Assembly (NCBI GenBank): GCA_963755085.1
Contig: CAVWIN010000005.1
Location: 124,001-188,000, forward strand
Direction of reading: 5' to 3'
DNA length: 64,000 nucleotides
Source of the DNA: JACVRM01 sp963755085
GTDB taxonomy: Bacteria > Actinomycetota > Thermoleophilia > Gaiellales > Gaiellaceae
This document shows, piece after piece, positions 52,607-64,000 of the stretch (its first letter is position 1; every line of letters starts with the position of its first letter). Made by a program: the position numbers and the translations under genes. Under the pieces are notes generated by a model, which made no database searches, was not told the origin of the DNA, and saw only the letters and a program-made list of their open reading frames with translations.

Positions 52607-53626
52607 CTAGCTGAGCTTCGCGGTGAACTCCGGCGCCTGTGTCGGCGCCGGCACGCCTCCCGCCCGCTCGACGGTGACGGCGAAGATCGCACCCTTCGGC
52701 ACGCGCTGTGACAGCGGGATGACGTACTGGGGTTGGCCGCCCCTGAACAGGCCGGCCGACGCCGGCGTCTTTCCCTTTACGATCCATGCCTGGTAGACCT
52801 TGCCGGCGGGCGCGCGCTTCAAGCCCGAGATGACCAGGACGGCGCGACCGCTCGGTGTCGTCACCAGGACCATCGTCCCCTTCGACCCCGCGACGGGCAC
52901 GCGGTGCGCACCCGGCTGACGGATGAGGCTCACGAGCTGCGCCGCGCCCGGAGTCGTCGTCGCGCCCTGGGTGGTGTTGTCGCCGCCGCGCCAGATGGCC
53001 CAGGCGCCGAGAGCTGCGGCGGCGAGGATGGCGACGACGGCGGCGGCTGCAAGCAGCGTCCGGCCCGAACGCGGCGCCGCGGCGGCCGGGAGCTCCGGTC
53101 CCGGCTCGAGCTCGGGTGCCGGGTCGGCGTCGTAGGCGATGATCGTCGGCGCCAGCGACGGCGGCTCGTACCGCGGCTCGTGCCGCGCCGGGTCATGCCG
53201 CGACGGGTCAGCCGGCAGCTCCTCGGCGATCACGGCAACCGGCGCGAGCACCGGCGCCTCCTTGGCCTCCTCGTCGCCGAGGCGGAAGAACGTGACTTTC
53301 TCGTGCAGCATGCCCTCCATCTCCCGGGCCGGCGCGGGCTCGTGATAGCCGCGCGGCGGCTCGAAGGCGAGCTCGGGCGCGCGGGCGAGCTCGCGCTCGG
53401 GCTCCGGCGCGGACGCGCCGGCGACGAGCCGCTGCGAGAGCAGCACGGCTTCCTGCATCGCCGCCTGCGCCGCTTCGAGCACGCGGCGGCGGCGATCCTC
53501 GCCGAGCAACGGGTCGAAGAAGTAGACGACCGCGTACCCGAAGGCGCCCGCCGCCGTTCCGAGCACGACCAGCCCTATGCCGACGGACGCCCCGCTGGAC
53601 GCCCTGTTCCCCCCAGTGTTACTCAT
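52607..53626 (-). CDS. Membrane protein with RskA-like (anti-sigma-K) C-terminal domain
   Basis: A 339-residue protein with two membrane helices, at about 15-36 and 190-212. Between them lies an acidic, Pro/Glu/Ala-rich segment. The extracytoplasmic part (225-339) matches the anti-sigma-K factor RskA domain: VLVISGLKRAPAGKVYQAWIVKGKTPASAGLF and IFAVTVERAGGVPAPTQAPEF. The usual N-terminal zinc-binding anti-sigma domain is missing and no sigma factor gene is adjacent. ATG start with GGGAGGGG 4 nt upstream. It lies between two paralogous GAF genes on the other strand. Confidence 0.8.
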   Translation of the reverse strand: MSNTGGNRASSGASVGIGLVVLGTAAGAFGYAVVYFFDPLLGEDRRRRVLEAAQAAMQEAVLLSQRLVAGASAPEPERELARAPELAFEPPRGYHEPAPAREMEGMLHEKVTFFRLGDEEAKEAPVLAPVAVIAEELPADPSRHDPARHEPRYEPPSLAPTIIAYDADPAPELEPGPELPAAAAPRSGRTLLAAAAVVAILAAAALGAWAIWRGGDNTTQGATTTPGAAQLVSLIRQPGAHRVPVAGSKGTMVLVTTPSGRAVLVISGLKRAPAGKVYQAWIVKGKTPASAGLFRGGQPQYVIPLSQRVPKGAIFAVTVERAGGVPAPTQAPEFTAKLS

Positions 53627-53796
53627 GCTGCCCCTCCCGCTTGAGAGGCGGCCGGCTCTCGTTGCCCCCGGCCACCGAACGGCCCCCGTGCCGCTGCGCG
53701 GCAGACTACCCCCTGCCCCGTGAAATTTCTGTGCAAACAGCCAAGAATGAGAGTGGAGATGGAGCACGGTTCACGCCCCGCCGACAGCGCGAGCCG
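53627..53796. other. Divergent intergenic region, 170 nt
   Basis: This spacer separates the RskA-like and GAF genes. TAGTCT on the minus strand and AAGAAT on the plus strand are possible -10 boxes, but neither has a good -35 partner. No strong hairpin or repeat is seen. Confidence 0.3.
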
Positions 53797-54618
53797 ATGA
53801 CGACCGCCCTCGTCGTGGCCGCATCGGTCCTCGCGACGCTTGCGGTCGTGCTGTCTGTCGTGCTCCTGCGCGACTGGCGAAGGCCGGCCGGCGAGCCCGA
53901 GCCTGCCGCCGAGGAGACGCCTCCCGCACCGGATCTGGAGCCTGCGCGCGTCCGCCTTGATCACGAACTGCACCAGGCGGCCGCCCGCGCCGTGGAGGCG
54001 CCGCGGGCGCTCGAGCCGCCGCCGCGCGCAGAGCCGCCGCCGCGCGCAGAGCCGCCGCCGTCCCCGAACGGCGCCACCGGCTCGCAGGAGCTGGAGGCAC
54101 TGCTCGCGCAGGCGCTCGAGGCGGCCTGCGCGATCCCAGGGGCCGACGCAGCGCTCGTCTCCGTGACGCTGGCCGGTGAGCCGTTCGTGGGCACGCTCGG
54201 CCTGGCGCGCCACGAGGCCGACCGGCTGGCGAGCACGCTGCCGTCCCCGCAGATGCGGACGCGCTCGATCGAGATCGCCTACGAGTACGAGCGTGAGCCG
54301 TACGACGAGCTGGCCACGGCCCGGATCGAGCGCGGCGTCGCCGTGCCGGTGCGCGGGAGCACGCCCGCCTTGCTCGCGATCCTGACCCGGGCGCCGGCCG
54401 CTGCCCTCGGCGCGCCACAGCTCGAGCTGCTGGAGGAGATCGCGCTCCGGCTCGAGCCCGCGCTGGCCGCCGTCGGCGACGCACGCGCCGTGCGTATGCC
54501 GGTGACGATCAGTGTCCGCGAGGTCGACCGACGGAGCGGCCGGATGGACACGACCGGCTCAGGCGAGCGCGAGGAACGGCACGAACCCAGTCAGATCGAC
54601 TGGTTCGGGCGACGGTAG
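53797..54618 (+). CDS. Membrane-anchored GAF-like protein
   Basis: A 273-residue protein with an N-terminal membrane helix (MTTALVVAASVLATLAVVLSVVLL), a Pro/Glu-rich linker with a duplicated PRAEPP unit, and a GAF-like domain (ACAIPGADAALVSVTLAGEPFVGTLGL to LLEEIALRLEPAL). Its N-terminus and domain order match the first half of the gene at 51418, so the two are paralogues, but this one has no GGDEF domain. The start ATG lacks a Shine-Dalgarno sequence. The last 60 nt overlap the convergent secreted-protein gene. Confidence 0.7.
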   Translation: MTTALVVAASVLATLAVVLSVVLLRDWRRPAGEPEPAAEETPPAPDLEPARVRLDHELHQAAARAVEAPRALEPPPRAEPPPRAEPPPSPNGATGSQELEALLAQALEAACAIPGADAALVSVTLAGEPFVGTLGLARHEADRLASTLPSPQMRTRSIEIAYEYEREPYDELATARIERGVAVPVRGSTPALLAILTRAPAAALGAPQLELLEEIALRLEPALAAVGDARAVRMPVTISVREVDRRSGRMDTTGSGEREERHEPSQIDWFGRR

Positions 54619-56316
54619 CTCGTCCCGGATGCAGACGGTGCTGCGGAGCGCGGCCGTCTGGCGGGCGAGGAGCCACTTCTCGAACGCGGTCAGCTGCTTC
54701 GACTCGACCAGCGCGGCGCTGATCGCCGGCGTCGCGAGCGACAGTGGGTAGGCGCCGAGCGGCATCGCCGGCTCGCCGACGGTCACGCGCGTGAAGCCGG
54801 TCGTCGCGGGGATCAGCAGTGGCTTCGCCCCGGGGAGCGCGGTGAGGACGGCGGCCGGGGCGGTCGCGGAAAGCGCGACGCCGTGCGTGCGACCCCCGAG
54901 CCACCAGGGGGCCGGCGTCGCATCGACGGCCCGGGCGGGCTCGGCGGCGTAGCTCGTGTACCAGTCGAGGATCTCGGCGGACGTCGGCGAGGCGACGTGG
55001 AGCGACCGGCGGATCTTGAGCTCGCGCGCCTGCGTATCGATGATCGACCGGGCGAGCGACCGCGAGATGCCCGCGCGCGCGAGCGCCGCCTGGTAGCGCG
55101 CGAAGCGGCCGCCGAACCAGCGCGCGACGACCTGCGCCTCGGCGGCGTCGAGCTCCGAGCGGGTCAGGTTCGTCGCCTGGCCGAGCACGAGCCGTTCCTG
55201 GAGCGCGCTCAGCGCGGCGTCCGTATCGCCAGTGAGCTTCCTCACGGCCGCGAGCGCGGAGCGGGTCACCACGCTCGTGCCGAGGGCGCACTGGACGCCC
55301 GCGGGCAGGAGCCCCTCGGTGCGCGAGACGTCGAAGCCGTCGCCGGCGAGCTTCGGCCCGTCACAGAGGGAGGCGTCGCGCGCCCATAGCCACACGCAGG
55401 CGGCCGCCTCCTTGTCCGGGTCGGTCTCGCCCTTGCTCCAGACGCCCCAGCCCCACGACCAGACGGAGCCGATCGCCTCCTCGCCCGCGACCTGGCGGGC
55501 GGCGAGCGCCTCGAGCTTGACGACGTCGAACCAGGCGCTCGCCGGCTTCAGCCCCTCACGGCCGGAGCCGATCCCGGGCGTCGTGTGGAAGCCGAGCATC
55601 ACGCCGAGACCCGACGTCGGGATGCCGATCTCGCTGAAGTCCTCGACCGAGTTGCGCAGAGCGTCGCGCATCGTGCGGCTCCCGAGCAGCGGCCCCTGCT
55701 TCGAGATGCGCGGTCCGGAGAAGTAGACCTCGCGCACGAGGTCGGCGACCTGCGAAGCGTCGCGCCACCACTGGGCGGCGTCGCCACCGGTGTACGGAGG
55801 GCTCGAGATCAGCAGGTAGGGACGGGCGCCGAGCGTCGAGAGCCGCCGGAGCAGCGTGAGGACGTTCGCGCGGTACTGCGTGTTGGAGTCCGACCACGGC
55901 GTCGCCGTGCCTGCGCCGAAGAGCTCGTTCAGCGCGATCACCGGCGTCGCGCAGCCCGACGAGGCGACCGCGCGCATGTAGAGCCGGTCGGCCTGGTCGA
56001 CGATCCCGGCCGGGCTCAGCGGCTTCTGCGGCGTCCCGACGCGGTTGTTCAGGTGCATGTCCCAGTAGATGGTCTTCGCGCCCGCGGCGCGGAGCTTGGG
56101 CGGGACGAGGAAGTTCGAGGCGGCGGCGATGACCCCCGGCCTCGCGAAGATCTGCTGCCAGAACGGGACGGAGCCGTCGCCAAAGTCGATCCAGAGCGGG
56201 CGCTGCGCCGGGAGGTCGCAGCCCGGAGGCGTCGCGGGCGCGGCAAAGGGGCGCGCCGCGGCGGCCGGGGCGAGCCCGAGCGCGGCGAAAACGCCGAGGA
56301 GCAGCAGCTTCCGCAC
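54559..56316 (-). CDS. Large secreted protein of unknown function
   Basis: A 585-residue exported protein. Residues 1-21 are a signal peptide (MRKLLLLGVFAALGLAPAAAA). The mature part has few cysteines, many Trp (WIDFGDGSVPFWQQIF, SVWSWGWGVWSKGE) and no motif I recognise. The Trp-rich, alpha/beta-like pattern with conserved-looking polar residues (IALNELFGAG, LLISSPPYTGG) resembles a glycoside-hydrolase-like barrel, but this is only an impression. The GTG at 56316 lies 6 nt after TACAAG. Its 3' end overlaps the convergent GAF gene by 60 nt. Confidence 0.75.
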   Translation of the reverse strand: MRKLLLLGVFAALGLAPAAAARPFAAPATPPGCDLPAQRPLWIDFGDGSVPFWQQIFARPGVIAAASNFLVPPKLRAAGAKTIYWDMHLNNRVGTPQKPLSPAGIVDQADRLYMRAVASSGCATPVIALNELFGAGTATPWSDSNTQYRANVLTLLRRLSTLGARPYLLISSPPYTGGDAAQWWRDASQVADLVREVYFSGPRISKQGPLLGSRTMRDALRNSVEDFSEIGIPTSGLGVMLGFHTTPGIGSGREGLKPASAWFDVVKLEALAARQVAGEEAIGSVWSWGWGVWSKGETDPDKEAAACVWLWARDASLCDGPKLAGDGFDVSRTEGLLPAGVQCALGTSVVTRSALAAVRKLTGDTDAALSALQERLVLGQATNLTRSELDAAEAQVVARWFGGRFARYQAALARAGISRSLARSIIDTQARELKIRRSLHVASPTSAEILDWYTSYAAEPARAVDATPAPWWLGGRTHGVALSATAPAAVLTALPGAKPLLIPATTGFTRVTVGEPAMPLGAYPLSLATPAISAALVESKQLTAFEKWLLARQTAALRSTVCIRDELPSPEPVDLTGFVPFLALA

Positions 56317-56322
56317 GCGCCT

Positions 56323-56328
56323 CTTGTA
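56323..56328 (-). promoter_or_regulatory. Candidate -10 box of the large secreted protein gene
   Basis: On the minus strand TACAAG is followed by AGGCGC and the GTG at 56316. The last base differs from TANNNT, so support is weaker than at the other leaderless sites. Confidence 0.3.
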
Positions 56329-56379
56329 TCAGAGCCCCATGAACACACACGAAACGCGAGCGAGGCAGTAACACCACCG

Positions 56380-56403
56380 CGGGACAGGATTGATCCTGTC
56401 CCG
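56380..56403. repeat. Inverted repeat related to REP-like elements
   Basis: CGGGACAGGAT-TG-ATCCTGTCCCG is an 11-bp inverted repeat. Its GGGACAG core recurs at 56539, 56560 and, reversed, at 56466, all inside the 256-nt gap 56317-56572, which contains no gene. Confidence 0.65.
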
Positions 56404-56465
56404 TACAGCTGCCCAGGTAAGAGGCGAGAAGTGGCTGGCACCGATCGGAGTTGCGCGCCTTACGA

Positions 56466-56476
56466 GGGGCTGTCCC
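56466..56476. repeat. REP-like element, inverted copy
   Basis: GGGGCTGTCCC is the reverse complement of the GGGACAGCCCC core found at 56539-56550 and 56560-56571. Confidence 0.5.
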
Positions 56477-56538
56477 TAAAGGTGCAGTGTCCGGTCCGCC
56501 CGAACGAGGTTCCGAAAGCCGGAGCTCGGATCAGTCAC

Positions 56539-56571
56539 GGGGACAGCCCCCGCTGACACGGGGACAGCCCC
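56539..56571. repeat. Tandem GGGGACAGCCCC REP-like elements
   Basis: Two copies of GGGGACAGCCCC (56539-56550 and 56560-56571) sit 21 nt apart, each preceded by AC and followed by CGCT or CCGCT. The second copy ends 1 nt before the stop codon of the small secreted-protein gene. This motif type accompanies REP-associated tyrosine transposases in other genomes; no such transposase is present here. Confidence 0.6.
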
Positions 56572-56572
56572 G

Positions 56573-56956
56573 CTACTTCAGGAAGGGCTTCGTCGTGAGA
56601 ACGAGCTTCCGGCCGACGCACCGGTCGGAGATCGCCGTGAAGGTGAGCCGGCGGCCGGCGAGCGAGTAGGCGTAGAGCCCGTCCCCTTCCGCCACGCTGC
56701 ACGCGTACGGCCCCGAGCGATCGTGGATCTTCAGCGTTCGGCCAGTGCGTGGCGACGCCGTTCCCACGACGACGACCATGCCGTTGCGGACGATGTGCAA
56801 GCCCTGCCTCGCCCGAAATTCGACCTGCCACCGGCCGTTCAGCGCCGCAGGCTTGCCCGTGATCGTCGCACCGTACGTGCCGGTCGGCGACCCCGTCGCC
56901 GAGGCGGCCGCCGCCGCGAAGACGCCGGCGGCGAGGAGAACGAGGGCTGCACGCAT
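56573..56956 (-). CDS. Small secreted protein of unknown function
   Basis: A 127-residue exported protein. Residues 1-20 are a signal peptide (AALVLLAAGVFAAAAASA). The mature part is beta-rich (TGTYGATITGK, GRWQVEFRARQGLHIVRNG) with a Cys pair that may bond (YACSV, DRCVG), which resembles a small lipocalin- or immunoglobulin-like barrel. The ATG is 8 nt after TAGGCT on the minus strand. It follows the cyclase/propeller gene by 11 nt. Function unknown. Confidence 0.72.
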   Translation of the reverse strand: MRAALVLLAAGVFAAAAASATGSPTGTYGATITGKPAALNGRWQVEFRARQGLHIVRNGMVVVVGTASPRTGRTLKIHDRSGPYACSVAEGDGLYAYSLAGRRLTFTAISDRCVGRKLVLTTKPFLK

Positions 56957-56964
56957 GACGGATG

Positions 56965-56970
56965 AGCCTA
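56965..56970 (-). promoter_or_regulatory. Candidate -10 box of the small secreted protein gene
   Basis: On the minus strand TAGGCT is followed by 8 nt and the ATG at 56956. It overlaps the stop codon of the preceding cyclase/propeller gene. Confidence 0.4.
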
Positions 56971-58467
56971 CCGTGGCTGGAGGGAGACCCAGACGAAGTC
57001 GTCGGCGTACGCAATGCCGGAGGGCGTGTCGCCGACACGGATCGTTCTCACGCCGCCCGTCACGGTGTCGACTCGGGAGACGGTCCCGTCGCCTGCGTTC
57101 ACCACCCACGCCGCGCCGCCGCCAACGACGACGGCCACCGGCCGGGAGCCGACGCGGAACTCGGTGATCTCGCCGGTCGCGGGGTTGATGCGTCGCACGT
57201 GGCCGCGCTCGGCAACCCAGATCGCGCCGTCGCCGGCGGCGATCGCGGTGGGATCCTCACCGACCGGGATCGCGCCGCCGCGCTTCTCAAGGGTCAGCGG
57301 GTCGTAATGCGTCACGGTACGGTCGCCCGCGTTCAGCACCCACACTGCGCCATCGGCGACGACGAGGCCGGCCGTCCCGTCGCCGGCGAACGTCGACGCA
57401 GGTGCCTGCAGCGTCCGCGGGTCGATCCGGGCAACCGTCGAGTCGCCGTAGGCGACCCAGACGCCGGTTGCGTTCGCATCGACCGATCCTCTCCCCGAGC
57501 CCGAGTCTGCCGGGCTGGCGGTCTTCACGATCCGGTTCGTTCGCAGGCTCACTTTCGACAGTTGGCCGCGCTGGCCGTGGGCGACCCATAACGCACCCGC
57601 GCGGTAGTCGAGGCCGGTCGGGCTGCGGCCTTGGAGCGAGACGGTTGCCGTCTGCACACGCCGCACCGGATCGATCTTCGTCACGGTCCGGTCGCCGAGG
57701 TTGCCGACCCAGATCGAGCCCGCGCCCGACGTGACCGGCCCCGGATCGTGTCCGGCGGGGACCGAGCCGGCCACCGAGCTGCTCTCCGGATCGATGACGG
57801 CGACACGACCGGCTGGATCGCCGCCGTTCCCGGCACGGAAGGCCGCGACGGCGGCGCCCACGACGATCACGGCCGCGACAGCCGCGGCGACGAGCACGAG
57901 GGGCCGTCGCGTCAGGGGCCGCTCGGCTCGAGGAGCGCGGATGTCCGGGAACGCAGCGGGAAGGCCATCTCGCTCGAGCTGGTACAGCCGTACCGGCTGG
58001 TCGAAGTCCTTCAGGCGGTGCTCGCCGAGGCTGCGGAGCGACACGCCGGCGATCTCTGGCTCGTCATCCAGGAGTGCGCGCGTCGCGTCTGAGACCACGA
58101 CCTGGCCGCCGTGACCGACAGCCGAGATTCTCGCCGCCCGGTGGACGGCGAGGCCGGTGTACCTGAGCTCCTGGACGGTGGCTCGCCCGGTGTGAATGCC
58201 CATCCGCACTCGCACTTCGCCGCCCTCGGGCCAGCCGTGCTCCAGGAGTGCGCGCTGGCCGTCCACCGCGGCCAGAACCGCATCGCGCGCGCTCCGGAAC
58301 GCGACGAAGAACGCGTCGCCCTGCGTGTCGACCTCGTATCCGCCGTGCGTTGCGAACGCGTTGCGCAGGAGTCGCTGGTGCGCACCCAGGACGTTCGCGT
58401 AGTCGTCGCCCAGGCGCCTGACGAGGCGCGTCGAGCCTTCGACGTCCGTGAACAGGAAGGTGACGAC
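56968..58467 (-). CDS. Class III cyclase-homology domain fused to a seven-bladed beta-propeller; 5' end unresolved
   Basis: About 500 codons. The N-terminal cyclase homology domain starts VTFLFTDVEGSTRLVRRLGDDY, then GGYEVDTQGDAFFVAF and RVRMGIHTGRATVQ. One membrane helix (PLVLVAAAVAAVIVVGAAVAAF) leads to seven repeats of the type GSIWVGNLGDRTVTKID, giving a YVTN/streptogramin-lyase-like propeller outside the cell. The in-frame stretch upstream of VTFLF has no ATG, GTG or TTG; the first standard start inside is GTG at 58266, which would delete the metal-binding aspartate. Either a non-standard start, a lost start codon or a sequencing error is involved. It follows the rpoC terminator hairpin. 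Confidence 0.65.
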   Translation of the reverse strand, partial: VVTFLFTDVEGSTRLVRRLGDDYANVLGAHQRLLRNAFATHGGYEVDTQGDAFFVAFRSARDAVLAAVDGQRALLEHGWPEGGEVRVRMGIHTGRATVQELRYTGLAVHRAARISAVGHGGQVVVSDATRALLDDEPEIAGVSLRSLGEHRLKDFDQPVRLYQLERDGLPAAFPDIRAPRAERPLTRRPLVLVAAAVAAVIVVGAAVAAFRAGNGGDPAGRVAVIDPESSSVAGSVPAGHDPGPVTSGAGSIWVGNLGDRTVTKIDPVRRVQTATVSLQGRSPTGLDYRAGALWVAHGQRGQLSKVSLRTNRIVKTASPADSGSGRGSVDANATGVWVAYGDSTVARIDPRTLQAPASTFAGDGTAGLVVADGAVWVLNAGDRTVTHYDPLTLEKRGGAIPVGEDPTAIAAGDGAIWVAERGHVRRINPATGEITEFRVGSRPVAVVVGGGAAWVVNAGDGTVSRVDTVTGGVRTIRVGDTPSGIAYADDFVWVSLQPR

Positions 58468-58548
58468 TCCGGATGGGAGCTCCTCGCTCGCGATCGCGCA
58501 AGCCTGACACGTGGGACGGCCCCGCCTGCGCCGGGACAGCCCTGAACG

Positions 58549-58579
58549 ACGCGAGGCCCGGCATCGCCGGGCCTCGCGT
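58549..58579 (-). terminator. Strong hairpin downstream of rpoC
   Basis: A 14-bp perfect stem (ACGCGAGGCCCGGC with GCCGGGCCTCGCGT) around ATC, 20 nt past the rpoC stop. There is no T-tract, but its position marks the end of the rpoBC operon. Confidence 0.65.
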
Positions 58580-58599
58580 ACTGCCTTGCTTCGAGCTGG

Positions 58600-63216
<4,617 letters not shown>

Positions 63217-63247
63217 GTTGTTCCTTTCCTTCTCCGTCGGTGGGTGA

Positions 63248-64000
<753 letters not shown>

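Overview
This window looks like a chromosome segment of a deep-branching, very high-GC actinobacterium, most likely Thermoleophilia (Gaiellales or Solirubrobacterales type). The reasons are strong GC bias at third codon positions, heavy use of GTG starts, an actinobacterial-type RpoC core, a short adenylate kinase, a PPOX/F420-type flavin protein, bacterial Ku, and many promoters whose -10 box lies 6-8 nt from the start codon. The class is an inference from these features, not from a database search. I see no phage, insertion sequence, CRISPR array or integron.

Positions 1-28.7 kb hold short operons and single genes, often divergent or convergent. They cover acyl-CoA metabolism (acyl-CoA dehydrogenase, class III CoA-transferase with a TetR regulator, long-chain acyl-CoA synthetase), DNA maintenance (DinB, SSB, Ku, LigA), membrane quality control (SPFH protein plus NfeD), a nitrilase/kinase/HAD operon, an MFS exporter, a zinc metallopeptidase, tRNA-Pro(CGG), a Nif3-like protein, an alpha/beta hydrolase, a cyclase/ATPase/TPR regulator, two divergent peptidoglycan enzymes sharing a coiled-coil module, a NarL-type response regulator and a PBP4-type carboxypeptidase. 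Many starts here have no Shine-Dalgarno sequence but have TANNNT 6-8 nt before the start codon, which predicts leaderless mRNAs.

Positions 28.9-51.1 kb are the str-S10-spc-alpha ribosomal superoperon, all on the minus strand: rpsL, rpsG, fusA, tuf, rpsJ, rplC, rplD, rplW, rplB, rpsS, rplV, rpsC, rplP, rpmC, rpsQ, rplN, rplX, rplE, rpsN, rpsH, rplF, rplR, rpsE, rpmD, rplO, secY, adk, map, then a trypsin-like PDZ protease where infA usually lies, then rpmJ, rpsM, rpsK, rpsD, rpoA, rplQ and truA. A promoter with a clean -35/-10 pair and a strong 5' hairpin precedes rpsL. Several of these proteins carry unusual charged low-complexity extensions (S17 N-terminal; S3, L22, L15 and S5 C-terminal). 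A 55-codon ORF fills the rplV-rpsC gap and overlaps both neighbours' start/stop signals.

Positions 51.4-58.5 kb separate rpsL from rpoBC and hold signalling and secreted genes: a frameshifted GAF-GGDEF protein, an orphan RskA-like membrane protein, a GAF paralogue, two secreted proteins of unknown function, and a cyclase-homology/beta-propeller fusion that has no ordinary start codon. REP-like GGGGACAGCCCC repeats lie here. Positions 58.6-64 kb hold rpoC, with a clamp-region insertion of roughly 195 residues, and the 3' end of rpoB.
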